The notes under the pieces are model-generated. The model was not told where the DNA came from. It did not search any database and worked only from the letters and a program-made list of their open reading frames with translations. Positions 8,872 through 17,545 of a DNA stretch of 64,000 nucleotides are shown piece after piece. The DNA is from Akkermansiaceae bacterium. GTDB taxonomy: Bacteria > Verrucomicrobiota > Verrucomicrobiia > Verrucomicrobiales > DEV007. The stretch lies in the NCBI GenBank assembly GCA_024233085.1, contig JACKQC010000013.1:89214-153213 (forward strand), given 5' to 3'. Every line of letters begins with the position of its first letter. The first letter of the stretch is position 1. A program made the translations under genes and the position numbers.

Positions 8872-11016
8872 GTGAGTCGCCCGAGAATCCGCCGCGGAAA
8901 CCGGATATCCCCTCGTGGGGGGATGCTGCTTGCCGGCTGTCTCTGGTGCCTGGTTCCGGTCGCGATGGGGCAATTTCCCGATTTTTCCGGGGGAGAGGAG
9001 GAGGGCGAGGCAGAAATGGCCGAGCCCGAAGTCGAGGCACCACCGCCGATGGTGGTTCCCTCGGATTTGATGGAGGTCCGCCTCACCCCGCGGACGGAGG
9101 GGACGGCGGACCGGTTCGCGCGGATTTTCAGCGTCGATCTCCGGGATATCGAGGAAAAGCAGTCCGAAATCCTCGCGGCGCTGGAATATCTGCCGGTGTT
9201 TCCCGAGGTGTTGCAGAGGGATCTGTTTGGTTATCATTCCGGATCGGACCGCAAGCGCACGAAGTGGGTGCAGGTGGATCTCGGCGAAGTGGTGGAGCCG
9301 GACGCGGTCGTACTCTTTCCGGCCACGGTCACCAGCGAGACCGAGACCATTTCCGGATACGGGTTTCCGCGGCGCTTTCGCATCGATATTTCCGAGGACC
9401 CGACCTTTGCCGACTACAAATACGAAACCATCGTCGATCACCGGTCGGACGACGAATTTCAGCCGAAGCAGACTCCGTTTTTCCAGGAGATGACCGGTTT
9501 TCGCGGCCGATACGTGCGCGTGACGGCCCTGACCCTCTGGACGCCGACGGGCGGCTCGTCGAAGGACGAGGTCTTCGCGCTCGGGGAATTGATGGTGCTG
9601 AAAGGCGAGCGAAACATCGCCGCCACCCGTCCGGTGACCGCCATGGACACGCTGCCCGAATCGCTGAACCAGCAATGGGCGCGTCGCTACCTGACCGACA
9701 GCCGCACCCCGCTCGGGATCCCGCAGGATGTGCGCGAAAGTCCCTCCCACGGCTACCGCTGCGAGACGCGGGAAAAAGTGACCGAGCGCTGGGTCCAGAT
9801 CGATCTGGAGGAATCGCTTCCGGTTTCCGAGATCCGGCTGATTCCGGCCCTGCCGAGCCTGGTGCCCGATCCGGGAGTGCAGTTTCCAGCGCGGTTCCGG
9901 GTGGAGATCTCCGATTCCCCCGACATGCGTCAGGCGGACGCGATCGTGAAATTCCCGGGCGGCCAGCCGGCCAGACCGGAGAACAACCCCGTCATCCTGT
10001 CCGATGTCAGCGGATACGGCCGCTACGTGCGGCTGACGGTCGAGCGGCCCTCGCCGGGACCGATGGCCTTCGCCCTGGCCGAGATGCAGGTCTTTTCCGA
10101 CGACGAAAATGTCGCGCTCGGCAAGACGGTCACGGCCGAGGAAACGGCGAAGGCCGAGGGTTGGGCGCCGGAATTTCTCGTGGATGGATTCAGCAGCCGC
10201 AGCGGACTCATCAGCTACGGGGAGTACCTCACCGGTCTGGCGAATCGTGGACGGCTGATGGGCGAGTGGCGGTCGCTGGACCGGAAGCGGCTCGACCTGG
10301 TGGACGGCACGCTGGCGAAGATTGTGCGCTGGGCGGCCGGCGGCACGGGGGGCGTGTTTTTATTCATCATCCTGGCCCTGGCCCGCGGCCGCTCGCGGCG
10401 CCAGCAGGATATCGAGGCCCTGCGCCAGCAGATCGCCAGCGATCTGCACGACGACATCGGGAGCAACCTGAGCAGCATCGCGCTGCTGGCGGAGCTGGGC
10501 TGGTCCGAGGTGGACGAGCCCGAGATCGCCCGCGAGGAATTCGAGGAGATCAAGAAAACCGCCGACAAGACCGTCGAGTCCATGCGCGACATCGTGTGGC
10601 TCATCCGGCCGGGCGAGGAAACATGGAAACAGTTGCTGGCCCGTTTTCGCGAGACCGCCGCGAAACTGCTCAAGGCCCACGTTTACCAGTTCGACGCCCG
10701 CGGACACCTGCCCGACGAGAAACTGCCCCTCGACTTCAAGCGCGATTTTTTCCTCATCTACAAGGAGGTGCTCAACAACATCGTGCGCCACGCCGAGGCC
10801 CGGCGCGTGAACATCGAGTTCGAGACCCGCCGGGGTCGGCTGATGCTTCGCGTCACCGACGACGGCAAGGGTTTCAACAACCTCGACCAGAATTTTCAGG
10901 AGGGAAACGGCCTGCGAAATCTCCGCCGCCGCGCCCAGGCCATCGGCGCCAGTTTGAAGGTGCGCAGCGCCTCCGGCGAGGGGACCAGCGTCACCCTGAC
11001 CGCCTCGATGCCGTAG
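8872..11016 (+). CDS. Membrane sensor histidine kinase (HisKA_3/NarL type) with two discoidin-like ectodomains
   Basis: The start is GTG at 8872. The 714 residues comprise a signal sequence (~1-34), an acidic linker, two F5/8-type (discoidin-like) domains at about 113-235 and 252-410 (each with 'W.Q(V/I)DL.E' and 'FP.RFR(I/V)(D/E)IS'), one membrane segment at ~487-505, and a dimerisation/phosphoacceptor helix 'DLHDDIGSNLSSIALL' with the phosphorylated His at residue 526. A HATPase_c domain follows, with N box 'NNIVRHAE', G1 'DDGKGFN' and G2 'GNGLRNLRRRA'. The H box is of the NarX/DesK type, which matches the LuxR-type regulator 72 bp downstream. Discoidin domains bind glycans or lipids in other proteins, so an extracellular glycan signal is possible; this is inference. 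Confidence 0.88.
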   Translation: MSRPRIRRGNRISPRGGMLLAGCLWCLVPVAMGQFPDFSGGEEEGEAEMAEPEVEAPPPMVVPSDLMEVRLTPRTEGTADRFARIFSVDLRDIEEKQSEILAALEYLPVFPEVLQRDLFGYHSGSDRKRTKWVQVDLGEVVEPDAVVLFPATVTSETETISGYGFPRRFRIDISEDPTFADYKYETIVDHRSDDEFQPKQTPFFQEMTGFRGRYVRVTALTLWTPTGGSSKDEVFALGELMVLKGERNIAATRPVTAMDTLPESLNQQWARRYLTDSRTPLGIPQDVRESPSHGYRCETREKVTERWVQIDLEESLPVSEIRLIPALPSLVPDPGVQFPARFRVEISDSPDMRQADAIVKFPGGQPARPENNPVILSDVSGYGRYVRLTVERPSPGPMAFALAEMQVFSDDENVALGKTVTAEETAKAEGWAPEFLVDGFSSRSGLISYGEYLTGLANRGRLMGEWRSLDRKRLDLVDGTLAKIVRWAAGGTGGVFLFIILALARGRSRRQQDIEALRQQIASDLHDDIGSNLSSIALLAELGWSEVDEPEIAREEFEEIKKTADKTVESMRDIVWLIRPGEETWKQLLARFRETAAKLLKAHVYQFDARGHLPDEKLPLDFKRDFFLIYKEVLNNIVRHAEARRVNIEFETRRGRLMLRVTDDGKGFNNLDQNFQEGNGLRNLRRRAQAIGASLKVRSASGEGTSVTLTASMP

Positions 11017-11088
11017 GTCTTTCCCGCTGGCATCCCGGCCGATCCGTGGTAAAGGAAAAGCAAATCGCCCGCCCTCCCCAATTTTCCC

Positions 11089-11769
11089 ATGAGCGAGAAG
11101 AAAACCTCCGAAAAATCCGACGACAAGCCGACTCGCATCTGGCTGGTCGAGGACAATGAAACCCTGCGCCGCACCGTCGCCCGCGTGCTGGCCCGGCAAA
11201 AGGACATGGAGTGCACGCGCCAGTTCGAGCGCTGCGAGGAATGCCTAGAGGCCCTCGTGGCCGGCGAGCGGCCCGACTTCATCCTTTTCGACCTCGGTCT
11301 GCCCGGCATGAGCGGCATCGAGGGCATCCGCCGCATCAAGTCCGTCCTGCCGCAGATCGAAATCCTGGTTTTCTCCGTGTTCGAGGACAACGAAAAGGTG
11401 TTCAACGCGATCTGCGCCGGCGCGTCGGGTTACCTGTTGAAGACTTCCAGCATGGGCGAAATCCCGAACGCGATTCGGGAGGTTCTCGCCGGCGGCGCGC
11501 CCATCAACGCCCGCATCGCCCGGCAGGTGCTCGACATGTTCAGCAACTTCGCCCCCGAGAGCAAGGACTACGGCCTTACCGAGCGCGAAACCGAGGTGCT
11601 GGAGCAGATGGTTGGCGGTCTGACGAAGAAAGAGATCGCCGACCAGCTCAATCTCAGCTTTCACACCGTGGACAAGCACATCCGCGGCATCTACAGCAAG
11701 CTCCACGTCAACACCATGACCGGCGCCGTCGCCAAGGCGCTGAAGGAGGGGCTGCTGCCGAAGGGCTGA
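11089..11769 (+). CDS. NarL/LuxR-type response regulator
   Basis: A 226-residue two-domain regulator. The receiver domain has the acidic pair E21/D22, the phosphoacceptor Asp68 in 'FILFDLGLPGMSG', and the conserved Lys118 in 'GYLLKTSS'. The C-terminal ~65 residues are a LuxR-type helix-turn-helix, with 'LTERETEVLEQM', 'KKEIADQLNLS' and 'HTVDKHIRGIYSKL'. It is the natural partner of the histidine kinase immediately upstream. No target promoter can be identified from this window. The lysine- and glutamate-rich first 15 residues look like an unstructured tail. A dispersed palindrome starts 36 bp after the stop codon. Confidence 0.93.
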   Translation: MSEKKTSEKSDDKPTRIWLVEDNETLRRTVARVLARQKDMECTRQFERCEECLEALVAGERPDFILFDLGLPGMSGIEGIRRIKSVLPQIEILVFSVFEDNEKVFNAICAGASGYLLKTSSMGEIPNAIREVLAGGAPINARIARQVLDMFSNFAPESKDYGLTERETEVLEQMVGGLTKKEIADQLNLSFHTVDKHIRGIYSKLHVNTMTGAVAKALKEGLLPKG

Positions 11770-11804
11770 CCGGTCGGGCGCCGGGCTTTACGGCGACGAC
11801 GGCT

Positions 11805-11847
11805 CGACCCAACAGGGTTGAGTCATCGACCCAACCCTGTTGGGTCG
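11805..11847. repeat. Dispersed palindromic repeat copy
   Basis: The arms CGACCCAACAGGGTTG (11805-11820) and CCAACCCTGTTGGGTCG (11831-11847) form an almost perfect stem. It lies between the response regulator and the cimA leader. There is no T-run after it, so it is not a classical terminator. Confidence 0.9.
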
Positions 11848-11905
11848 CGCGGTGTTCGTGATTTCCGCTGGCAACGGGACCGCCCGATGTTATCGTTGGA
11901 GTCTC

Positions 11906-11965
11906 ATGCGCGTCTTCAGCGAACGAATTCTTCGGTCGATTATCGGCGCGATCGCCCACGACTAG
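11906..11965 (+). CDS. Putative Ile-rich leader peptide upstream of cimA
   Basis: An ORF of 19 codons runs from ATG 11906 to TAG 11963-11965 and reads MRVFSERILRSIIGAIAHD. It contains four Ile codons (11927, 11939, 11942 and 11951), two of them in tandem, plus one Leu and one Val. A GGAG at 11898-11901 sits four bases before the ATG, which is notable because most genes here lack such a site. The last codons overlap the 5' arm of a stable hairpin. Citramalate synthase opens an isoleucine pathway, so Ile codons are the expected composition for a leader that measures charged tRNA-Ile. It was found by reading; its translation is inferred. Confidence 0.55.
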   Translation: MRVFSERILRSIIGAIAHD

Positions 11966-11985
11966 GTCCTGGCGGGTGATCGCGC
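11946..11985 (+). promoter_or_regulatory. Candidate attenuator hairpin in the cimA leader
   Basis: GCGCGATCGCCC (11946-11957) pairs with GGGTGATCGCGC (11974-11985): 12 bp with one G-T wobble and a 16-base loop that holds the TAG of the leader ORF. Nine of the 15 bases that follow are T (GTTTCTTCGTTCTGT), as in an intrinsic terminator. A second small stem, GGATCG/CGATCC, lies at 12036-12051. GATCG/CGATC pentamers recur in the arms, so alternative pairings are possible. A ribosome stalled at the Ile-Ile codons would reach the 5' arm. Regulation itself is inferred. Confidence 0.5.
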
Positions 11986-12118
11986 GTTTCTTCGTTCTGT
12001 TTCCTCTCATTTGGGAAATCGCATGCCTCCCGCCGGATCGTTTCCGATCCCTCCGCCCGCTTTTGCCCATTTTTCAAACATCAGACCCCAACCCGTCTCC
12101 TCCAACGAATCCGCCACG

Positions 12119-13687
12119 ATGAAAAAATCCGTCATGCTTTACGACACCACCCTGCGCGACGGCACGCAGGGTGAAGGGGTCAATTTCAGCTCGCTCGACA
12201 AAATCCGCATCGCGCAGAAGCTCGACGATTTCGGCGTCGACTACATCGAGGGCGGTTGGCCGGGATCGAACCCGAAAGACGTGGCCTTTTTCGAGGAAGC
12301 GGCGCAACTGACGTGGAAAAACGCGAAGATCGCCGCCTTCGGCAGCACCCGCCGCAAGGACGTGGCGGTGGACGAGGACCCGCAGGTGACGCTGTTGCTG
12401 GCCGCGCACACGCCGGTGATCACCTTTTTCGGGAAAAGCTGGCGGCTCCATGTGACGGAGGTGCTCGGCACGACCGAGGAGGAAAACCGCGCCATGATTC
12501 ACGACACCACCGCCTATCTGAAGGAGCACGGGCGCGAAGTGATCTACGATGCGGAGCACTTTTTCGACGGCTACAAGGACGATCCCGACCACGCGCTGGC
12601 CACGCTGGCAGCGGCGCGCGACGGCGGGGCGGACTGGCTGGTGCTCTGCGACACCAACGGCGGCACCATGCCGCACGAGGTTGGCGAGATCACCGAAAAG
12701 GTGGTGAAGGAACTCGGGATCGCGGTCGGCATTCACACCCACGACGACTGCGGGTTGGGCGTGGCCAACGCGCTGGCTTCGATCCGCGCCGGGGCGAGCC
12801 AGGTGCAGGGGACCGTCAATGGCTACGGCGAACGGGTGGGCAACTGCAACCTGACCTCCGTGATCCCGAACCTGCAACTGAAGCTGGGGCGCGAGGTGGT
12901 GCCCGATCTCCAGCATCTCCGGGACCTGTCTCTGTTTGTCGACGACCTGGCGAACTGTGCCCACAACGTCCGCGCTCCGTGGGTCGGCGCCACGGCATTC
13001 GCCCACAAGGGCGGCATGCACGTCAACGCGGTGCAGAAGGTGGCGCGCAGTTTCGAGCACGAGGAACCCGGGAAGGTCGGAAACCGGCAGCGGATTCTGG
13101 TTTCCGAGCTGTCCGGTCAGTCCAACGTTTTGATGAAGGCGGAGGAAATCGGAATTCCGCTGGAGAAGGGGAGCGCCGAGGCGAGGGAGATCCTGCAACT
13201 GGTGAAGGACAGGGAGCAGGAAGGCTACGAGTTCGAGGCGGCGGAGGGCTCTTTCGAATTGCTCATCCGCAAGCACCTCGGCACCCACCAGCCTTTTTTC
13301 AAACTTCACGAATACCACTGCACCTACCGGCGCGATGGCGAGCGCAACTACGACGCCTGCTCCGCCACGGTGAAGCTCAGTGTGAACGGGCATGACGAAT
13401 ACACCGTGGCCGAGGGCGACGGTCCCGTGAACGCGCTCGATGCCGCGCTGCGCAAGGCGTTGAAGCCGTTTTACCCCGCCGTGGACGAGATGGAACTCGA
13501 GGACTACAAGGTCCGCATCATCGACAGCCACCAGGGAACGGCGGCGAAAACGCGGGTGCTGATTTCCAGCACGGACGGCAACGAAAGCTGGGGAACCGTC
13601 GGGGTGAGCGGCAACATCATCCAGGCGAGCTGGCGCGCCCTGGTCGACTCGATCGAGTATTTCCTGATGCGGCGCCGGGGAGGCTGA
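12119..13687 (+). CDS. cimA: (R)-citramalate synthase
   Basis: This is an HMGL-like (DRE-TIM) acyltransferase of 522 residues that condenses pyruvate and acetyl-CoA to citramalate, the first step of the threonine-independent route to isoleucine. The N-terminus has 'YDTTLRDGTQGEGVNFS', matching the CimA/TIGR00977 type rather than LeuA. Also visible are 'GGWPGSNPKD', 'HTHDDCGLGVANALAS' (metal-binding His pair) and 'GTVNGYGERVGNCNL'. The C-terminal ~150 residues form the LeuA-type allosteric dimer domain. The frame is open from 12011, but the ATG at 12119 matches the family N-terminus exactly. Upstream lies an Ile-rich leader ORF with a terminator-like hairpin, which fits feedback by isoleucine supply. 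Genes for later pathway steps are not in the window. Confidence 0.92.
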   Translation: MKKSVMLYDTTLRDGTQGEGVNFSSLDKIRIAQKLDDFGVDYIEGGWPGSNPKDVAFFEEAAQLTWKNAKIAAFGSTRRKDVAVDEDPQVTLLLAAHTPVITFFGKSWRLHVTEVLGTTEEENRAMIHDTTAYLKEHGREVIYDAEHFFDGYKDDPDHALATLAAARDGGADWLVLCDTNGGTMPHEVGEITEKVVKELGIAVGIHTHDDCGLGVANALASIRAGASQVQGTVNGYGERVGNCNLTSVIPNLQLKLGREVVPDLQHLRDLSLFVDDLANCAHNVRAPWVGATAFAHKGGMHVNAVQKVARSFEHEEPGKVGNRQRILVSELSGQSNVLMKAEEIGIPLEKGSAEAREILQLVKDREQEGYEFEAAEGSFELLIRKHLGTHQPFFKLHEYHCTYRRDGERNYDACSATVKLSVNGHDEYTVAEGDGPVNALDAALRKALKPFYPAVDEMELEDYKVRIIDSHQGTAAKTRVLISSTDGNESWGTVGVSGNIIQASWRALVDSIEYFLMRRRGG

Positions 13688-13697
13688 AAGACCGCAC

Positions 13698-14597
13698 TCA
13701 CGGCGCGGGAGGCCCGGGTTTTTCGCCGGTGGCGGGAGTCGTCCCGCCTCCGACGCCCAGATATTCCAGCAGGCGAGACCAGAATCCGCCACGGTCGGCG
13801 ACGGGCTCGGTCTTGTTGTCGGTCTGGGTGGCGATGGCGGTTTCCACCACTCCCGGCACGCGCGGCCGCTCGAGCGCGCCGGCGTCGGGCGGCTGGATCT
13901 CCGGCACGCCGATGCGGCTGGTGAGCATTTCGTTGAGGTTGCTCTTCGAAAAGGTGTCGACGGGAATGGGCACGCGGCGGTTTTCGAGCCGGAGACGGCG
14001 ATTTTCCCGAATGAAATGGGTCGGGCTGTGATAAACGGAGAAATCGCGTTTGTATTTCGAGCGGTTCATTCCGACGCGGACGTCGTGGCGGATTTCAAAG
14101 TGAAGGTGGGCGTAATACATGTCGTGCGGTCCGCAGCCCATGGTGCCGATCTTGTCGCCGCGCATCACTTTGTCGCCCAGACTGACGAGCCGCCGGTCGA
14201 GGTGGCCGTAAAGACCGTCGATGAATTTCACCTGGCCGGTCCTGTCCCGATAGGCATGCCGGATGATCACGACATTGCCCCAGCCTGCCTTGAAGTCGTC
14301 CGAATAAACCACCACGCCGTGGGCGGCGGCGTAGATCGGGTCGCCGCGGTCGGTGTTTCCGCCGCCTTTGCCGTTCCAATCCTCCCCGAGGTGGCCGTTC
14401 GGATAGTAGCCGCGCGCCTTGTAGTAGCCGTCGGCGTCGGGTTTCCCAACCGGAAAGTCGAAACCGTCGGCGATGTAGTGGAGCGCGGTTTTTTCCTGGG
14501 CGGACAGGCTCCATGGCGCGAACAGGATCGCCGTCAGGGCCATCCAGGCGCGGAACTGGGAACGGCAAAGCGTCGAGGGATGGGGCGTCGGAATCAT
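13698..14597 (-). CDS. Exported M23-family metallopeptidase
   Basis: A 299-residue protein with a signal peptide (hydrophobic core WMALTAILFAPWSLSAQ). The LytM/M23 domain runs from about residue 45 to 200 and shows the zinc ligands H69 and D73 in 'GHLGEDW' and the catalytic/zinc pair H164-x-H166 in 'YAHLHFE', with a further His at 132 in 'LYGHLD'. Such enzymes cut peptidoglycan cross-links or act as scaffolds for amidases; the full set of ligands suggests an active enzyme. The last ~90 residues are low-complexity and proline-rich. It converges on cimA (10 bp between stops) and is followed on the same strand by uppP, another cell-wall gene. Confidence 0.88.
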   Translation of the reverse strand: MIPTPHPSTLCRSQFRAWMALTAILFAPWSLSAQEKTALHYIADGFDFPVGKPDADGYYKARGYYPNGHLGEDWNGKGGGNTDRGDPIYAAAHGVVVYSDDFKAGWGNVVIIRHAYRDRTGQVKFIDGLYGHLDRRLVSLGDKVMRGDKIGTMGCGPHDMYYAHLHFEIRHDVRVGMNRSKYKRDFSVYHSPTHFIRENRRLRLENRRVPIPVDTFSKSNLNEMLTSRIGVPEIQPPDAGALERPRVPGVVETAIATQTDNKTEPVADRGGFWSRLLEYLGVGGGTTPATGEKPGPPAP

Positions 14598-14686
14598 CGC
14601 TCGTGAAACTCACTCATCGATAGCCCAAAAAACGGGCGATCGCCCCCCGAAATTAGGGTCGATCGCGAAAACCGGCTCATGGCCCG

Positions 14687-15526
14687 TCACTGGCCGACCG
14701 AGGCGGGCGCGACCTCGGCGAGGGCGCCGAATTTGAACCACAGAAAACACAGAATCCCCGCCGCGAAGCAATAGTAGGCGAACCATTCGAAACGGCCGCG
14801 GCGAATCGAGACGAGCACCGTGTAGATGGCGATCAGGCCCGAGGCGAAGGCCACCGCGCCCCCGGCGAGATAGTTGACCAGCAGGTCGTGGTCGATGCCT
14901 TCCTCGATCATGTCTTTGACCGCCAGAACCGCCGCGCCGGCGATGGCCGGGATGGCCAGGAGGAAGGAAAACTCCGCCGCGTCGGACGACCGGGTCCCCG
15001 CCAGCATGCCCGACACGATGGTCGAGCCGCTCCGGGACACCCCGGGCAGGATCGCGAAGGCCTGGCCGAAGCCCATGACGATCGCCGATTTCAGCCCGAC
15101 TCCGGAGCCGGATTCGCCGCTCTTTTTGAACAGCTTTGGCAGCAGCAGGAGCGTGCCGGTGACGAGCAGAAGCAGCGAGACGACGGTGGGGTTTTCGTAA
15201 ACGCGTTCGAAGGCTTTCTTGAACGACAGGCCAATGACCACCGCCGGGAGGGTGCCGATCGCCAGCAGGCCGATCATCTGGCGCTCGGGCGCGAGTTCGG
15301 GTTTGAGCGGCGGCAGGATGGCCAGGAAGAGGCGCCAGAGTTTTTTCCAGAAATAGATCACCACCGAAAGCAGCGTGGCGAAGTGCACCATCACCTCGAA
15401 GACAATCCCGCCGTCGTCCACTCCCATCAGTTTTTGGACCAGCACCAGATGACCGGAGGACGAGACGGGCAGGAATTCTGTCAGCCCCTGAACCAGGCCG
15501 AGAATGAGAGCTTCGATGAGATTCAT
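14687..15526 (-). CDS. uppP: Undecaprenyl-diphosphatase (BacA/UppP)
   Basis: This integral membrane enzyme recycles undecaprenyl pyrophosphate to the monophosphate carrier used for peptidoglycan and other surface polymers. The N-terminus 'MNLIEALILGLVQGLTEFLP' followed by VSSSGH is the family signature, and the second motif 'LPGVSRSGSTI' with its essential arginine is present. Length (279 residues) and the multi-span hydrophobic pattern match the family. The frame extends upstream to 15598, but the ATG at 15526 gives the conserved N-terminus. Its position next to an M23 peptidase fits cell-envelope work. Confidence 0.95.
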   Translation of the reverse strand: MNLIEALILGLVQGLTEFLPVSSSGHLVLVQKLMGVDDGGIVFEVMVHFATLLSVVIYFWKKLWRLFLAILPPLKPELAPERQMIGLLAIGTLPAVVIGLSFKKAFERVYENPTVVSLLLLVTGTLLLLPKLFKKSGESGSGVGLKSAIVMGFGQAFAILPGVSRSGSTIVSGMLAGTRSSDAAEFSFLLAIPAIAGAAVLAVKDMIEEGIDHDLLVNYLAGGAVAFASGLIAIYTVLVSIRRGRFEWFAYYCFAAGILCFLWFKFGALAEVAPASVGQ

Positions 15527-15634
15527 GGGAACGAAAAGGAGGAGAGAAAAAGAGGGACGAAAAACGGCAACGCTACGCGGCCACGGGGCGAATGGCAATC
15601 GGCGATCGCGTCGCCGGGCGACATAGGCCGGGGA

Positions 15635-16258
15635 TCAGGGGGTCGCTTCGGCCGTGCCGCGGGAGTGAAGAAAAGCCATCAAACCGACGCCCAGCACGAC
15701 GAAGGCGCCGACCACCGCAAACAGGATCGTGTCCGCGGTTTCGGCCGGGTTTTTACCGATCTCGTCGCCCCAGTTTTTCCGGAACAGGGCCAGCACTTCG
15801 CCGGCGGCTTTCTCGATTTTTTGGGAAGGCGTCAGATCGGCCTTGCTGATTCGCTCGGCGATGCCCGAGAGGACATAGTTTGGGATCAGCTCGCCCGCGG
15901 TTTCGGTGGCGGACAGGTAAATCCGCCCCTCGGATCGGTCGAAGAACAGGAGGCACTCCGGACTGTCCGTCGCCAGCCAGGCGTCGGCGTAACGCTGGGT
16001 TTCGCGGTCGATGGTGGTTTCCGGAATCGACAGCACGGTGGCGATGGCCAGGTCGCACCCGGTCTCCCGTTTGCCGGCGTCGAGGCGGTCCCGCAGGTTT
16101 TTCCAAATTTCGATCGCTTCGCCGACGGTGAAGACACTGCCCTCGTCCAGCAGGCCGTCCTCGGGACGTTCCGGAATCTCCCCGCCGGCGGCCGTCAGGC
16201 TCCAGAGGGCGGCGATACAGGCCAGGGCGAGTGTTGAGAGGCGGGCGGGAAGAGACAT
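15635..16258 (-). CDS. TPM-domain membrane protein
   Basis: A 207-residue protein with an N-terminal signal sequence (MSLPARLSTLALACIAALWS), a TPM domain ('LLDEGSVFTVGEAIEIWKNL', 'CDLAIATVLSIPE', 'YADAWL', 'LLFFDRSEGRIYLS') and one C-terminal membrane helix ('ILFAVVGAFVVLGVGLMAFL'). TPM domains occur in YgcG-like proteins and in plant TLP18.3, where phosphatase and photosystem-repair roles have been proposed. Here the lumenal/periplasmic domain is anchored by the C-terminal helix. The ATG at 16258 is chosen because it starts the signal peptide; the longer frame to 16351 adds a non-signal-like extension. The function in this organism is unknown. Confidence 0.75.
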   Translation of the reverse strand: MSLPARLSTLALACIAALWSLTAAGGEIPERPEDGLLDEGSVFTVGEAIEIWKNLRDRLDAGKRETGCDLAIATVLSIPETTIDRETQRYADAWLATDSPECLLFFDRSEGRIYLSATETAGELIPNYVLSGIAERISKADLTPSQKIEKAAGEVLALFRKNWGDEIGKNPAETADTILFAVVGAFVVLGVGLMAFLHSRGTAEATP

Positions 16259-16327
16259 CGACCGTCCAGAATAGCGTGATTGACCGGGAAAGAAAAACGG
16301 TGAAACACGGAAAAAGGGACCGGAATG

Positions 16328-16358
16328 AACAGGGTTGGCTGGGGGACACAACCCTGTT
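16328..16358. repeat. Dispersed palindromic repeat copy, shortened
   Basis: AACAGGGTTG (16328-16337) and CAACCCTGTT (16349-16358) are perfect inverted arms with a shorter centre than other copies. It lies between divergently transcribed genes, 11 bp before the chosen start at 16369. Confidence 0.85.
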
Positions 16359-16368
16359 AAATGAAAGA

Positions 16369-17532
16369 ATGCGGACGAAGAAAATGTTTGGGCGATTTGC
16401 GATCGGCGTCATTCTGGTCGTGGTGGCGGGGACGTTGAATGGGGCCGCCGAAGTCGGAGCGGAGCCGGCGCCGGATCGGACCACGCTGATTTTTGACGGG
16501 AAAAGTCCCGACAAGCTCGCGTGCGACACGACACTGCGGCGGATGCCGGATGGCTCCTGGGTGATGATCATGTTGGGCGGCGGCGACACGGAGCCGATGG
16601 CGCGAAACCGCGTCTTTCTCACGAGAAGCGCGGATGAAGGGCGGTCGTGGTCGGCGATGGAGCCCATCGATCTGGGGGTTAAAGCGAAGAGTCCGGACAC
16701 CGCGCTGGTGCCGACGGAACTCATGGTTATCGGGGGACGGTGCACGATGTTTGTCGCGACGCATGACGGTTCCTTCGCGGAGTGGAGGGAGTGGATGACG
16801 CACAGCGACGATTCGTGCCGGACCTGGAGCGCGCTGGAACCGGCGCCCGGCCGGCTGCGGGACCGCACTTTTGTCCGCAATCGCCTTGTGACTCGGGATG
16901 GCCGGATTCTGCTGCCCTTCCAGCACTACCTCCGTGTGGACGAGACGCGCCAACTCAAGGACGGGCGACGTTTTTCCCCGCCGACCGATTCGCGAAACGG
17001 CGTGCTGATGAGCGGGGATGGCGGGAAGACCTGGACGGAGCACGGAGACATTCGCCTGACTGACGACGACAACTATCACGGCTGGGCGGAAAACAACATC
17101 GTCGAGCTTTCCGACGGGCGGATCGCGATGATCATCCGCGCCGACCGGCTCGGCGGAGTCCTCTACTACGCCGAATCGGCCGACGGGGGGCGGACCTGGC
17201 CCGCCCTTGCCCGAAAGACGGACATTCCCAACCCGGGGTCGAAGGCGACCCTGTATGGCCTCGGCGGCGACACGGTGGCGCTGCTCCACAATCCCAATCC
17301 GTCCCATCGAAGTCCTCTCGCCCTGTGGGTGAGCTTTGACGGCATGAAAACTTGGCCCCATAGAAGGGTGCTGGTGCCGGAATCCAGCGACGGACCGGCG
17401 GGAAAACTCAATTACCCGGATGGATTCGTCAGCGAGGACCGGCAATGGCTCCATTTTGCCTTCGACGACAACCGGCACCGGGCGGTTTATGTGGGCGCGC
17501 GGCTGCCCTCCGCCCCGAATCCCGGCGAGTGA
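16369..17532 (+). CDS. Secreted Asp-box (BNR) sialidase-like protein
   Basis: A 387-residue exported protein. The ATG at 16369 starts a signal peptide (MRTKKMFGRFAIGVILVVVA); the open frame continues upstream through the palindromic repeat and is judged non-coding there. Asp-box motifs S-x-D-x-G-x-(T/S)-W are clear: 'SADEGRSW', 'SGDGGKTW' and 'SADGGRTW'. These mark a six-bladed propeller of the exo-sialidase superfamily. Late residues 'KLNYPDGFVSEDRQWLHFAF' are typical of planctomycete/verrucomicrobial members. Whether it cleaves sialic acid or another sugar cannot be read from the sequence. It starts a region rich in similar proteins. Confidence 0.82.
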   Translation: MRTKKMFGRFAIGVILVVVAGTLNGAAEVGAEPAPDRTTLIFDGKSPDKLACDTTLRRMPDGSWVMIMLGGGDTEPMARNRVFLTRSADEGRSWSAMEPIDLGVKAKSPDTALVPTELMVIGGRCTMFVATHDGSFAEWREWMTHSDDSCRTWSALEPAPGRLRDRTFVRNRLVTRDGRILLPFQHYLRVDETRQLKDGRRFSPPTDSRNGVLMSGDGGKTWTEHGDIRLTDDDNYHGWAENNIVELSDGRIAMIIRADRLGGVLYYAESADGGRTWPALARKTDIPNPGSKATLYGLGGDTVALLHNPNPSHRSPLALWVSFDGMKTWPHRRVLVPESSDGPAGKLNYPDGFVSEDRQWLHFAFDDNRHRAVYVGARLPSAPNPGE

Positions 17533-17545
17533 GCGCCTGTCGATT

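Noticed and set aside
11805..11847. The palindromes as ordinary Rho-independent terminators
   Set aside because: None is followed by a T-run, some lie upstream of genes or inside one, and the sequence is conserved beyond the need of base pairing.
12074..13792. A 572-codon - strand frame opposite cimA
   Set aside because: It is a shadow of a clearly identified enzyme and has no domain of its own.
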